From assembly GCA_035772405.1 (NCBI GenBank), contig JAYKKM010000143.1, forward strand, positions 248,001 through 312,000: a stretch of DNA of 64,000 nucleotides, written 5' to 3'. Each line of letters starts with the position of its first letter. The stretch's first letter is position 1. Of the stretch, positions 53,801-54,687 are shown one piece after another. Origin of the DNA: Chrysogorgia sp. JL179-B06 (Eukaryota > Cnidaria > Anthozoa > Scleralcyonacea > Chrysogorgiidae). Below the pieces are notes generated by a model that ran no database searches, was not told where the DNA came from, and saw only the letters and a list, made by a program, of their open reading frames with translations. The translations under genes were made by a program, and so were the position numbers.

Positions 53801-54687
53801 TGTGATGGTACATCTGATGTTGACAGGACTGGCACTAGTTAGACATTCAACAATCTTTTACTTATATTAATGTAAATAAAGCGGAAGAAAATCACTACTG
53901 CCGTTCCTATTCCGGTTGAAAGAAATAGCTTACTCTCTTTTATGGTATTGTGTTCAAAATCAACTCTAGCTACTAAAACTATAGCTACTGTAAGCATAAT
54001 ATATACAAATGTTGCAGATTTTGTATGTTTTGCACATTATCAGGCATCTTCAGAGAATATTGGGATAAGGGGGTGTGCATGTAGATTATACCAGAATGAG
54101 TTTCATTCCAGTACATATAAAAAAGTGCTAAAACGTGTTGTGCTGCGTAGGCAGTGTATAAATACAAATCAAATATCTAAAAAGGTTGTGTACTGCCGAA
54201 ATAGTATGTAAGTAGTCTAACGAAGGGCCTTCGCTCGAAACGTTAGACTACTTACACGCTATTTCGGCAGTACACCAACCTTTTTAGATATTTAAAAAAG
54301 TGATACATTGTTTGCATAATAGCGACTGTTATTCCAAGACAGAAAAGTGCAAAACCAGAAATTTGATGTTTGTATTCCCAAGGGAAGACTATAGTTATTG
54401 AGTGATCCTGTTTGATTAAAATGGTCACACCCATTTATCTAATTCCAGAACAAAATGAGATTTCATGTAGGAATGAAAACTGGGATGAACTCCTTCCAGA
54501 ACAAACAAAGAGATTTCAACAGAACAGGGACGAGTTTGTACTGAAATGAAACTCATTGCAGTAAGTTTAATTGATCAAGCAGCCTGAAAAAATCGTAAAT
54601 GATAAAACTTTCACCAACCTTATATCCCTCCAAATCCCTCAATTGTATTTGCAATAATGATAAATCTCGAAGAATTTGAATATTTTC
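12766..54687 (-). CDS. NAA15: NAA15, NatA acetyltransferase auxiliary subunit (19 exons, N-terminus missing)
   Basis: Nineteen minus-strand exons (54619-54687, 50653-50787, 48027-48174, 46182-46301, 44098-44193, 40600-40706, 39549-39621, 31411-31577, 29857-30009, 29342-29470, 26862-26941, 26106-26175, 24875-25016, 22296-22375, 21203-21311, 20219-20308, 16157-16300, 14185-14282, 12766-12975). They sum to 2220 nt, exactly 739 codons plus a TGA. All borders are GT/AG and all phases agree. The protein follows vertebrate NAA15 from about residue 112 to the end: TPR-like helical repeats, the lysine-rich segment, and the C-terminal 'GSFGDC..Y..KCH' block. NAA15 wraps the catalytic subunit NAA10, docks NatA on ribosomes and enables co-translational N-terminal acetylation in the cytosol. 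About 110 N-terminal residues are not in the window. NAA16 is a vertebrate duplicate, so the single-copy name NAA15 is used. No stop or frameshift was found. Confidence 0.95.
13055..14071. mobile_element. hAT-like element, 'CAGRGTTCGTAC' ends
   Basis: The left end CAGAGTTCGTAC at 13055 and the right end GTACGAACCCTG at 14071 are inverted. Inside both ends 'TTCCATGACTTTTCCATGAC'-type motifs repeat. Ends of this style belong to hAT elements, but the 8-bp flanks (GCTATTTA and TATCTAAG) do not match, so the borders or the age are uncertain. A second element (about 13200-13760) is nested in it. It sits in the last NAA15 intron. Confidence 0.6.
13200..13760. mobile_element. 'CGGCGGAAG' element, copy 1 (nested)
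   Basis: Shares 'TTGCCTGGTTACATAGCTTC', 'GCGAACAATTCGGAAGGACG', 'GGTATTTTCCTGATCTAAAT' and 'GGCAGCATTATTATTGG' in the same order with 51626-52010. The right border reads 'CTTCCGCCGGCCCTG', i.e. a CAGGGCCGGCGGAAG end when inverted. The copy at 51626 is shorter inside. G and C homopolymers near both ends confuse exact borders. Confidence 0.55.
14185..14282 (-). CDS. NAA15: NAA15 exon 18
   Basis: 98 nt, acceptor CTGTTTAG, donor CAG|GTAACT. Encodes '[20 protein letters not shown]', the counterpart of the conserved 'MMYFLDPS' segment near the NAA15 C-terminus. It completes a Gly codon with exon 17. Confidence 0.93.
14340..14817. mobile_element. 'ATATAATAA' element, copy 2
   Basis: Left part 'CCGAGCCCGTAGGGCGAGG', 'CATAAAAGACCGAGGTCTG', 'GAGGTTTATTATATGGCA'; right part 'TGGCTGCCAAAATCCGCAAT', 'TTTCACCGGAAGTAGCTTG', 'CCATATAATAA'. 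The middle ('CAATCTTGTTCTTGTTCTTC', 'TTTCCTATCGTTGTTCGGCT') is shared with 52846-53285. A 93-codon minus frame that begins '[17 protein letters not shown]' starts at the right edge, as does a similar frame ('[14 protein letters not shown]') in the copy at 52150-52846. Confidence 0.65.
15118..15437. mobile_element. Small DNA element, 'AAGGGGCGTAC' ends
   Basis: Left end AAGGGGCGTACACAGGGG, right end (inverted) AAGGGCGTACGCAGGATTC. Flanks GTATAAATT and GTACAAACT match at 7 of 9 positions, an eroded 9-bp target duplication. The ends resemble those of the 6079-6738 element, so both may belong to one Mutator-like group. Confidence 0.5.
15608..16054. mobile_element. Foldback element interrupted by a MITE
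   Basis: Long inverted arms: 15835-15926 ('CTTCGTGTGCCGGACACAG', 'AGAACTGCCTCGTTCTTTAA') against 15951-16048 ('TTTAAAGAACGAGGCAG', 'TTTCTGTGTCCGGTACACG'). The right arm has about 20 extra bases (TAACATTTTACTCATGCA region). The left arm is split between CGGCTC and TACTTCG by the MITE at 15614-15834, while the right arm keeps the uninterrupted 'TACTTCG'-type site (inverted, CGAAGTAAGAGCCG). Confidence 0.75.
15614..15834. mobile_element. MITE 'AAAGCCTGTTTTCCACT' (nested, TA target)
   Basis: About 217 bp with inverted ends AAAGCCTGTTTTCCACTTGG and its mirror CCTAGTGGAAAACCGGCTTT, flanked by TA on both sides. The interior carries direct 'GACAAAGAAAA' repeats and mirrored 'AATTCCGCG'. It lies in the left arm of the foldback at 15608-16054. 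Confidence 0.7.
16157..16300 (-). CDS. NAA15: NAA15 exon 17
   Basis: 144 nt, acceptor TTCTTAG, donor GCTG|GTGAGT. Starts '[18 protein letters not shown]' and ends '[20 protein letters not shown]', where vertebrate NAA15 has 'NFNETFLKRNSDSLPHRL'. Confidence 0.93.
16391..16939. mobile_element. TTAA-type palindromic MITE
   Basis: Left end TTAAAGGTCAACTATACCTT, right end AAGGTATAGTTGACCTTTAA: inverted ends next to TTAA on both sides. A second mirrored pair ('ATAGAACCTCAAAAGG') lies just inside. Length is about 545 bp, with no protein. It follows a LINE-type A-rich tail fragment at 16366-16390. Confidence 0.75.
17037..17167. mobile_element. Short palindromic MITE
   Basis: 'AGTGCCTATCTCACGTTTGC' with 'GGATTTTACATATCCGTAAT' is mirrored by 'ATTACGAATATGTAAAATCC' with 'CCTGAGATAGGCACTTTAA'. 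Length is 130 bp; the right end has TTAA, the left does not. Confidence 0.65.
17590..18471. mobile_element. hAT-like element that carries a LINE 3' end
   Basis: Inverted ends of about 55 bp: CAGTGTTTCCACTTTGGAAG at 17590 and its mirror CTTCCAAAGTGGAAACACTG ending at 18471, followed inward by 'CGTCACTAGGGGGAGGG' and its mirror. Flanks TCTACAAC and TTTACAAC match at 7 of 8, as expected for an old hAT insertion. The whole interior is a LINE tail (17650-18396), so the element either captured it or was entered by it. Confidence 0.75.
17650..18396 (+). pseudogene. LINE C-terminal fragment with 3' tail
   Basis: From about 17690 the frame reads '[14 protein letters not shown]', '[20 protein letters not shown]' and '[20 protein letters not shown]', and stops at 18171-18173. 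This is the domain after the RT in jockey/CR1-like LINEs. The 3' UTR ends in (AAAT)n at 18378-18396. It is strongly 5'-truncated. Confidence 0.8.
18480..18640. repeat. TA microsatellite with 'CATAGCCTACAACTAC' repeats
   Basis: (TA)n at 18485-18504, then four spaced copies of '(A/C)ACAGCCTACAACTAC' alternating with TATATAT runs. Confidence 0.65.
18690..18850. repeat. Dispersed repeat shared with 42300-42430
   Basis: 'TTTCGTCTC', 'AAGATAGCGACA(A/T)AC', 'AATTTTAATAT(C/A)TGCAG', 'GGGACAATA' and 'GGCCACTGCAA' occur in the same order at 42306-42430. Confidence 0.55.
18961..19333. repeat. Foldback with telomere-like loop, copy 1
   Basis: Arms 18961-19018 ('CGCCGAAGCAC', 'AGACGGTCGGTAGCATCTTT') and 19295-19330 ('AAAGATGCTACCGACCGTCT', 'CTTCGGCG'). 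The left arm has 'GTCGGTAGCATCTT' twice, the right once. The loop holds 'CTAACCCTAACCTAACCTTA' and 'ATCCTAACCCTATT' at 19076-19110 and a tRNA-like segment (19161-19231). See the related foldbacks at 19738, 43161, 57433 and 58537. Confidence 0.6.
19161..19231 (-). other. tRNA-like segment (SINE or pseudo-tRNA)
   Basis: The minus strand has an A-box-like 'TAGCCGAGTGGTC' and a B-box-like 'GGGTTCGAATGTTG' spaced as in a long-variable-arm tRNA. The stems do not pair well, so this is more likely a SINE head or tRNA pseudogene than a working tRNA. Confidence 0.4.
19738..20031. repeat. Foldback with conserved loop, copy 2
   Basis: Nearly perfect 63-bp arms: 19738-19800 and 19969-20031 (left arm begins 'CGAGGATGAGCATGAAATCT'). 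The loop has a G homopolymer, 'GGTTAGAAAACTCATTAGGC' and the 20-mer GTTAGGATCTAAGTTGTTTT at 19886-19905, also present in the loops near 43288 and (inverted) 57565. Confidence 0.8.
20219..20308 (-). CDS. NAA15: NAA15 exon 16
   Basis: 90 nt, acceptor CATTTTAG, donor TTTG|GTAGAA. Encodes '[19 protein letters not shown]' and 'LHECLVKF', matching the near-invariant '[10 protein letters not shown]' of NAA15. Confidence 0.93.
20532..21112. mobile_element. TTAA-type MITE, 'AGTGCCACTACGA' ends
   Basis: TTAA|AGTGCCACTACGATCAC at the left and TCATCGTAGTGGCACT|TTAA at the right, 580 bp. 'AGAATCTGACGTCA' pairs with 'TGACGTCAGATTCT' inside. No protein is present; the 100-codon frame inside is spurious. 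Confidence 0.8.
21203..21311 (-). CDS. NAA15: NAA15 exon 15
   Basis: 109 nt, acceptor CATTCTAG, donor AAAG|GTAACA. Encodes 'VSNPLHE', '[20 protein letters not shown]', 'QAFEIYYRK', the counterpart of 'PLEEAIKFLTPL..ETHLFAFEIYFRK' in vertebrates. Confidence 0.93.
21492..21949. mobile_element. TTAA-type MITE, 'AGTGCCTATAACGTC' ends, copy 1
   Basis: TTAA|AGTGCCTATAACGTCA at the left and TGACGTTATAGGCACT|TTAA at the right. Long inner inverted repeats include 'TCTTATTTGGAAGAACTTTT'. A second copy with the same inner sequence is at 61930-62389. The 140-codon frame across it is an accident of the palindrome. Confidence 0.85.
21960..22140. repeat. Decayed 'GGTTGGTGTACTRCCGAAATAGTG' repeat
   Basis: 'AAAGGATTGGCATACTCCCG' and 'GTGAAACGTTAGACACAC' near 21960-22013, then the inverted 'AGTACACCAACCTTT' near 22099-22114. 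The same repeat recurs at 22428-22490, 41300-41370 and 54178-54290. Confidence 0.45.
22296..22375 (-). CDS. NAA15: NAA15 exon 14
   Basis: 80 nt, acceptor CATATAG, donor GAAG|GTTAAA. Encodes '[17 protein letters not shown]' then 'LDGDSLSK', the charged linker that follows the lysine-rich helix in NAA15. Conservation is low here, but phases fit both neighbours. Confidence 0.88.
22500..23700. repeat. 36-bp minisatellite, about 33 units
   Basis: Unit 'AATTCTAAGAACAATTCTAA' plus 'TAATTAAATTGCTAGC'. Early units (22540-22980) are irregular and later ones (23000-23690) very regular, with recurring variants (ACTAGT for GCTAGC, ACTATT for ACAATT). Because 36 is a multiple of 3 and lacks stops, both strands stay open for about 240 codons, giving 12-residue repeats such as '[12 protein letters not shown]'. 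It lies in the NAA15 intron between exons 13 and 14. Confidence 0.95.
24088..24480 (-). pseudogene. LINE 3' end fragment, minus strand
   Basis: (ATTC)n tail at 24088-24105 (minus 3' end), then minus-strand '[19 protein letters not shown]', '[10 protein letters not shown]' and '[11 protein letters not shown]', the C-terminal signature of jockey/CR1-like LINEs. It is a short, 5'-truncated copy. Confidence 0.6.
24875..25016 (-). CDS. NAA15: NAA15 exon 13
   Basis: 142 nt, acceptor AACATTAG, donor AAA|GTAAGA. Encodes '[14 protein letters not shown]' and '[20 protein letters not shown]', the lysine-rich segment ('KELKK..KQRRAQKKA' in vertebrates) linked to ribosome contact and nuclear targeting in the family. 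Confidence 0.93.
25262..25708. mobile_element. Probable foldback/TIR element
   Basis: 'GGGGGTCGAAGAGAAAATGG' and 'TTGGGTAAAAAA' on the left are mirrored by 'CCTTTACCCA.. TTTCTCTTCGGCCCC' on the right (25602-25708). Borders are approximate. Confidence 0.4.
26106..26175 (-). CDS. NAA15: NAA15 exon 12
   Basis: 70 nt, acceptor TTATGTAG, donor GAA|GTAAGT. Encodes '[20 protein letters not shown]', matching '[20 protein letters not shown]' of vertebrate NAA15. Confidence 0.93.
26218..26300. repeat. (CCAA)n microsatellite
   Basis: About 18 CCAA-type units, only 40 nt from exon 12. A shorter run is at 26790-26822. Confidence 0.9.
26862..26941 (-). CDS. NAA15: NAA15 exon 11
   Basis: 80 nt, acceptor TTATTTAG, donor TTAA|GTAAGA. 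Encodes '[20 protein letters not shown]' then 'CAYV'; vertebrates have '[22 protein letters not shown]'. Confidence 0.94.
27208..27742. mobile_element. TIR element, 'AAGGACTGGAACGATAACT' ends
   Basis: 'CAACGTTAACTCGGTGAACT' and 'AAGGACTGGAACGATAACT' (27212-27262) are mirrored by 'AGTTATCGTTCCAGTCCTT' and 'GTTAACTGCGTTAACGT' (27695-27737). Length is about 535 bp; no coding content recognised. Confidence 0.6.
28190..28890 (+). pseudogene. LINE C-terminal fragment with 3' tail
   Basis: Frame 28256-28687 encodes '[20 protein letters not shown]', '[11 protein letters not shown]' and '[20 protein letters not shown]', the post-RT domain of a LINE related to, but distinct from, the one at 7015-8641. 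It is followed by a stop, TA repeats, AATAAA at 28850 and a (TAT)n tail at 28864-28885. Confidence 0.8.
29268..29306 (+). other. tRNA-like A-box fragment
   Basis: 'GGTAGCCCAATGGTTAGAGT' matches a tRNA D-arm/A-box; no B-box follows before the NAA15 exon at 29342. It is probably a truncated SINE head like the one at 30161. Confidence 0.35.
29342..29470 (-). CDS. NAA15: NAA15 exon 10
   Basis: 129 nt, 43 full codons, acceptor TACTTCAG, donor AAAAG|GTATTT. Encodes '[19 protein letters not shown]', one of the most conserved blocks of NAA15, then '[12 protein letters not shown]'. Confidence 0.95.
29857..30009 (-). CDS. NAA15: NAA15 exon 9
   Basis: 153 nt, 51 codons, acceptor TAATTTAG, donor AGG|GTATGT. 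Encodes 'HGGNLEQAA', '[20 protein letters not shown]' and 'CGMFTR', matching the NAA15 TPR core. Confidence 0.95.
30161..30232 (+). other. tRNA-like segment (SINE head)
   Basis: 'GAGCCTCGGTAGCTCAATGG' with 'TTAGAGCATC' (A-box) and 'GGTTCGATTGCGAG' (B-box) at tRNA spacing. The anticodon arm is not convincing and there is no closing acceptor stem, so a tRNA-derived SINE is the best reading. Confidence 0.45.
30572..30865 (-). other. Unrecognised short coding-like region
   Basis: A 97-codon minus frame starts '[20 protein letters not shown]' and has a Gly/Arg patch '[18 protein letters not shown]'. [15 protein letters not shown] patch occurs in several transposon-borne DNA-binding proteins, but no domain can be named. 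Possibly a first exon or an element remnant. Confidence 0.25.
31217..31375. repeat. Small inverted repeat
   Basis: Perfect 18-bp arms ACGGATTTTATAAAACAC at 31217-31234 and its mirror at 31358-31375. Confidence 0.6.
31411..31577 (-). CDS. NAA15: NAA15 exon 8
   Basis: 167 nt, acceptor TTCCCGTAG, donor AAG|GTACTT. Encodes '[20 protein letters not shown]' and '[13 protein letters not shown]', matching '[20 protein letters not shown]' of vertebrates. The acceptor has a weak pyrimidine tract, but the phase with exon 7 (G|AT, Asp) is right. Confidence 0.92.
31674..32222. repeat. Segmental direct duplication, copy 1
   Basis: Begins 'AGTATGGTCAAAGTTGGAAC', passes through an ATAATTATAA-rich block and 'ATTCGGGCCCGC', and ends 'TGTTCATCCTCTGATGC'. 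About 95% like copy 2 at 32746-33306, but lacks about 30 bp ('AGTAATTGGCTTCGGCTGTT' region). Confidence 0.9.
32223..32745. repeat. 'GGTAACAGA' minisatellite with higher-order units
   Basis: Short units of the type (A/C)GGTA(A/G)CAGA(T/C) repeat throughout. A longer block 'GGTAGGGGACTTAGAATAGA' ... 'GAGTATGACGGATGC' occurs three times (near 32398, 32534 and 32649), giving a higher-order period of about 115-136 bp. Confidence 0.9.
32746..33306. repeat. Segmental direct duplication, copy 2
   Basis: Same order of blocks as 31674-32222, including the full 'GCAGTAATTGGCTTCGGCTG' segment that is missing in copy 1. Confidence 0.9.
33295..33395. repeat. Short palindrome
   Basis: 'CTAAATACGGACAAACCGGT' is mirrored by 'ACCGGCTTGTCCGTATTTAG', with 'CCTCTGAT' and 'ATCAGAGG' further out. 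Confidence 0.7.
33515..33950. mobile_element. Palindromic 'ACGCCGCCATTTTAGAG' element, copy 1
   Basis: Arms 'TTAATAGTTTTACGATATCT' ... 'GCCGCCATTTTAGAGTTTGC' ... 'TCGACGGCTCAAACTCGATG' and the mirror at 33770-33890. The loop has mirrored 'GACGTCATTGAGT' / 'ACTCAATGACGGC'. The right end is 'AGTTCCCTTTAA'. Other copies are at 44280-44558 and 51183-51536. Confidence 0.75.
34628..34858. mobile_element. Foldback element with 9-bp target duplication
   Basis: 231 bp, flanked by exact ATTTCAGTC at 34619-34627 and 34859-34867. Ends GGTGAAGGCTATTTCAGAT and its mirror. Long inner arms include 'CGAAACAGAAATTTAAAGCG'. About 25 bases of the right arm ('CCAAAGTCCTGGTGACTAGG') have no partner. Confidence 0.85.
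34877..35119. mobile_element. hAT-like foldback element, 8-bp target duplication
   Basis: 243 bp, flanked by exact ACCCCAGG at 34869-34876 and 35120-35127. Ends CAGTGAGCTCTATATATA and its mirror. Arms of about 105 bp are nearly perfect and include 'GGCAAAAAGTGAAGCC', 'AAGATGGCCGACTTTGCACG' and 'CAGTTTCAGTCCCCT'. Confidence 0.9.
35133..37685. mobile_element. Long-TIR element (arms about 650-700 bp)
   Basis: 2.55 kb. The left arm starts CACTGATCTCAAAAATAGGA at 35133 and runs to about 35785; the right arm mirrors it from about 36985 to 37685. Flanks AGGGTAAC and CAGGTAAC match at 6 of 8. The 1.2-kb core (35790-36980) has no long reading frame, so it is non-autonomous or decayed. The right arm contains a (TA)n run (37147-37194) absent from the left arm, where a short 'TAATATATTTAGTGCACAG' stands. 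Confidence 0.85.
37147..37194. repeat. (TA)n microsatellite
   Basis: About 24 TA units in the right arm of the long-TIR element; the left arm lacks it, so it expanded after the palindrome formed. Confidence 0.9.
38016..39413. repeat. 29-bp minisatellite, about 48 units
   Basis: Unit 'TTGTTGACAACACTGTTCAC' plus 'AGCACAACA', 29 bp. Variants differ at a few fixed positions (TTGTTGACA/TTGATGACA/TTGTTGATA; CACAACA/CACAGCA; a few units lack 3 bp). GTTGACAAC inside the unit is nearly self-complementary. It lies in the NAA15 intron between exons 7 and 8 and directly abuts the right arm of the palindromic element at 34555-38030. Confidence 0.95.
39549..39621 (-). CDS. NAA15: NAA15 exon 7
   Basis: 73 nt, acceptor AATGATAG, donor AAAAAG|GTAATG. 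Encodes '[14 protein letters not shown]' and 'LEHSSFDEK', equivalent to 'IIEELVVGYETSLKSC'. Short and moderately diverged, but in phase with exons 6 and 8. Confidence 0.88.
39757..39878 (-). ncRNA. Hammerhead-ribozyme-like core in a long hairpin
   Basis: Minus strand 39809-39845: GGAC, then CUGAAGA, stem II GGACA-CAU-UGUCC, GAAACGUC, GUCC. CUGANGA and GAAA boxes are exact, stem II is five perfect pairs, GGAC/GUCC gives a four-pair stem I, and GUC is a proper cleavage triplet. Stem III is reduced to the self-complementary ACGU, as in hammerheads that act as dimers. Outer arms 39758-39786 and 39849-39877 ('ACTTCAATGTGT(C/T)GAAAA') form a long hairpin. Hammerheads of this kind ride on Penelope-like elements and retrozymes; no such protein is seen nearby. 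Confidence 0.6.
40600..40706 (-). CDS. NAA15: NAA15 exon 6
   Basis: 107 nt, acceptor TATTTTAG, donor AAAAG|GTAAAT. Encodes '[16 protein letters not shown]' and '[14 protein letters not shown]', equivalent to 'FSKGCPPVFNTLRSLY'. Confidence 0.93.
40824..41274. mobile_element. TTAA-type MITE, 'AGGACATTGGCAACA' ends, copy 1
   Basis: TTAA|AGGACATTGGCAACAGAAA at the left and TTTTTGTTGACAATGTCCT|TTAA at the right. Inner mirrored blocks 'GAAAGAACTCGTAAAATGAT' and 'GTATTTACTTCGTTTTTGAA'. Second copy at 45151-45616. The 106-codon frame inside is not a gene. Confidence 0.88.
41300..41370. repeat. Decayed 'GAAATAGTG..TACACCAACCT' repeat
   Basis: 'GAAGTACTTTCGCTTGAAAC' then 'GTACACCAACCT': an eroded copy of the hairpin at 54178-54290. 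Confidence 0.4.
41618..42085 (+). repeat. Dispersed element copy A
   Basis: Starts 'AAAATTACTCGAATATGATT' and 'GGCTAATGAGG', passes through 'AGTCGATGTTTGACTC' and 'TTTAGCTGGCTTCCTCATGT', and ends in a palindrome around 'TGTTTTCAAAGTTTCACAAA'. The same 460 bp occurs inverted at 50122-50579. Confidence 0.75.
42300..42430. repeat. Dispersed repeat shared with 18690-18850
   Basis: Same ordered motifs as the earlier copy; it stops next to the hAT element at 42445. Confidence 0.5.
42445..42813. mobile_element. hAT-like element with perfect 8-bp target duplication
   Basis: 369 bp between AAGCTACT (42437-42444) and AAGCTACT (42814-42821). Ends CAGCGTCGGATTAACC and, inverted, CAGGGCCGGATTAAGG. The interior is GC-rich ('GGGCCCCGCGCC', 'GGGGGCCCGGTGAGCGCGGG'). 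No transposase. Confidence 0.9.
43161..43482. repeat. Foldback with conserved loop, copy 3
   Basis: Arms 43161-43212 ('CGGCGTTAGATCATATTGAG') and 43415-43482 ('CTCAATATGATCTAACGCCG' at the outer end). The loop has 'CACTTAAGGCGGGGCGTTTA', 'GGTTAGAAAACTCGTCAG' and the 20-mer GTTAGGATCTAAGTTGTTTT at 43288-43307, identical to the one at 19886. Confidence 0.75.
43545..43605 (-). repeat. Single inverted unit of the 8870-9430 repeat
   Basis: 'GAGCCATAGTTTGTG', 'AAAACCTTCAACTGATTA' and 'TTTAGCATC' are the mirrored order of the units at 9195-9430. Confidence 0.45.
43753..43858. repeat. Palindromic 'AGACAACGAGTCCGAGTTGT' element
   Basis: 'CAATTAGACAACGAGTCCG' and 'AGTTGTCTATGA' are mirrored by 'TCATAGACAACGAGGACG' and 'AGTTGTCTAATTG'. 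Each half is itself a small palindrome. Confidence 0.7.
44098..44193 (-). CDS. NAA15: NAA15 exon 5
   Basis: 96 nt, acceptor TTTTAATAG, donor AATG|GTTTGT. Encodes '[20 protein letters not shown]' and '[10 protein letters not shown]', matching 'YPRGLVPRRLPLNFL' of vertebrates in position. Confidence 0.92.
44280..44558. mobile_element. 'GCCGCCATTTT' palindromic element, copy 2 (left-truncated)
   Basis: Keeps 'TTCGACGGCTCAGACTCGAT', the mirrored centre 'GACGTCATTGAGTGC' / 'ACTCGATGACGTT', 'GAAAATGGCGGC' and the right arm to 'AGTTCCCCTTTAA'; most of the outer left arm is missing. The right end directly adjoins the next TTAA element. Confidence 0.7.
44555..44988. mobile_element. TTAA-type MITE, 'AGTGCATATAAA' ends
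   Basis: TTAA|AGTGCATATAAATCC at the left and GGGTTTATATGCACT|TTAA at the right, 434 bp. The left TTAA is shared with the end of the neighbouring palindromic element. Confidence 0.75.
45060..45145 (+). other. tRNA-derived SINE fragment
   Basis: 'CGACAGCAAGGTTGTTGGTT' and 'CGATTTCCGC' contain a B-box (GGTTCGATTTC). No good A-box is visible. It ends against the TTAA element at 45151. Confidence 0.3.
45151..45616. mobile_element. TTAA-type MITE, 'AGGACATTGGCAACA' ends, copy 2
   Basis: TTAA|AGGACATTGGCAACAAAAAT ... ATTTTTGTTGCCAATGTCCT|TTAA. The ends and inner arms match copy 1 at 40824-41274; mirrored 'TCTCTGACGTCAGGTG' is also present. Confidence 0.9.
45700..46166. mobile_element. TTAA-type MITE, 'AGTGCCTATGAAACG' ends
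   Basis: TTAA|AGTGCCTATGAAACGAAA at the left; GTTTCCTGGACACT|TTAA at the right, an imperfect mirror, with 'TTTTCAGTTTTT' inside both ends. Partial left ends of the same type occur at 13014, 30919 and 43602. The right TTAA is 15 nt from the splice donor of NAA15 exon 4. Confidence 0.7.
46182..46301 (-). CDS. NAA15: NAA15 exon 4
   Basis: 120 nt, acceptor CTGAATAG, donor CCAG|GTATCT. Encodes '[19 protein letters not shown]', '[19 protein letters not shown]', matching 'LLERNPENWAYYKGLEKAL'. Confidence 0.94.
46482..47766. mobile_element. TTAA-type element, 'TGCCACTGCCACCAAA' ends
   Basis: Left TTAA|AATGCCACTGCCACCAAA, right TTTGGTGGCAGTGGCACT|TTA. About 31-bp inverted ends continue into 'TTTGGTTTC'. 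After removal of the nested element (46588-47342) about 530 bp remain, the normal size of its relatives here. Mirrored 'CGTCATAAGTATGACA' blocks are internal. Confidence 0.8.
46588..47342. mobile_element. Nested TTAA element, 'GGTGGTCTTGG' ends
   Basis: TTAA|GGTGGTCTTGGACAAAAAT at the left and TTGACCAAGACCACC|TTAA at the right, 755 bp, wholly inside the element at 46482-47766. No long frame. Confidence 0.8.
47815..47842. repeat. (CAGA)n microsatellite
   Basis: Seven ACAG units in tandem. Confidence 0.85.
48027..48174 (-). CDS. NAA15: NAA15 exon 3
   Basis: 148 nt, acceptor TTATTTTAG, donor AAAG|GTATGT. Encodes '[17 protein letters not shown]' and '[12 protein letters not shown]', matching 'ELLLYQNQVLREAG' and 'KQICDKLAVEE'. 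Confidence 0.94.
48411..49147. mobile_element. hAT-like element, 'TAGGGGTGCAC' ends
   Basis: Left TAGGGGTGCACAGGACAG, right (inverted) TAGGGGTGCACCGGATTTAG, with 'ATCCGGCGGG' / 'TATCCGGCCGGATA' blocks inside. Flanks CTGTAGGT and CTGTAAGC match at 6 of 8. 737 bp, no transposase. Confidence 0.65.
49203..49613. mobile_element. TIR element, 'AGGGGTCATCCA' ends
   Basis: 'CTAAGGGGTCATCCACAAGC' and 'GTACAGAGCGTACGCT' on the left; 'AGCGTACGCTCTGTACGCTTG'-type blocks and 'GGATGACCCCTAAG' on the right. The ends are perfect for 14 bp. Coding content not recognised. Confidence 0.65.
50122..50579 (-). repeat. Dispersed element copy B
   Basis: Reverse complement of 41618-42085, with small indels (lacks about 30 bp near 'GTTGTTTTACTTCTAAATTC'). 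Both copies are inside NAA15 introns. Confidence 0.75.
50653..50787 (-). CDS. NAA15: NAA15 exon 2 (of those in the window)
   Basis: 135 nt, 45 codons, acceptor CCACTAAAAG, donor TCT|GTAAGT. Starts 'ETRYLLLKF' and contains '[16 protein letters not shown]' and 'AYKILEEF', near-identical to vertebrate 'RPAQRASWIGYAIAYH'. The acceptor is purine-rich next to AG; it was chosen because it restores the invariant 'GY(K/R)ETRY' junction. Confidence 0.93.
51183..51536. mobile_element. 'GCCGCCATTTT' palindromic element, copy 3
   Basis: Left arm 'ATTAATAGTTTTACGGTATC', 'GACGCCGCCATTTTAGAG', then a shortened centre, then 'GAAAATGGCGGCGTCCAGAA' and 'GTTCAGTTCCCCTTTAA'. The centre lacks one mirrored CGTCATTGAG block. 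Confidence 0.7.
51626..52010. mobile_element. 'CGGCGGAAG' element, copy 2
   Basis: Starts 'CAGGCACGGCGGAAGC' and shares ordered blocks with 13200-13760, but it has an extra, unrelated 130 bp after 'CGGAAGGACGAAAA' that includes mirrored 'GTTTTGTGATTGG' / 'CCAATCACAAAAC'. Confidence 0.5.
52150..52846. mobile_element. 'ATATAATAA' element, copy 3, with coding fragment
   Basis: Left 'GACCGAGCGTGAGGTCTG', 'GTTTATTATATGGCCTC'; right 'TTCTACCGGAAGTAACC', 'GGCCATATAATAA'. Inside, a 114-codon minus frame (52491-52835) starts '[14 protein letters not shown]', holds an acidic run (about 8 Glu from a GAA/CTT microsatellite at 52571-52597) and ends '[13 protein letters not shown]'. An end of this type resembles the segment just before the core of cnidarian tyrosine-recombinase (DUF3504/Crypton-like) proteins; weak but suggestive. 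Confidence 0.5.
52846..53285. mobile_element. 'ATATAATAA' element, copy 4
   Basis: Directly follows copy 3. 'CTTATTAACCGAGAGCGCGG', 'CCGAGCCCGTAGGGCGAGG', 'GAGGTTAATAAAAGGTTTAT', then the middle shared with 14500-14700 and 'CCGTAATCCGGACCATTACC'. The right end decays before the usual CCATATAATAA. Confidence 0.55.
54086..54560. mobile_element. TIR element around a hammerhead-like hairpin
   Basis: 'CAGAATGAGTTTCATTCCAG' near 54090 is mirrored by 'GTACTGAAATGAAACTCATT' near 54537-54556. The hairpin 54178-54290 lies inside. Confidence 0.45.
54178..54292 (+). repeat. Perfect hairpin with hammerhead-like centre
   Basis: Arms of about 50 bp ('AAAAAGGTTG', 'GTACTGCCGAAATAG', 'GTAAGTAGTCTAACG') fold around 'AAGGGCCTTCGCTCGAAA'. 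The centre has GAAAC and a stem II, but CUGANGA reads CUAACGA, so it is probably not catalytic. Decayed copies of the arms are at 21960, 22428 and 41300. Confidence 0.6.
54619..54687 (-). CDS. NAA15: NAA15 exon 1 (of those in the window)
   Basis: 69 nt, 23 codons, acceptor GCATTTTCAG, donor AAG|GTTGGT. Encodes 'ENIQI' then '[18 protein letters not shown]', almost identical to vertebrate '[21 protein letters not shown]'. The preceding exon(s) were not found between here and 64000. Confidence 0.95.
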
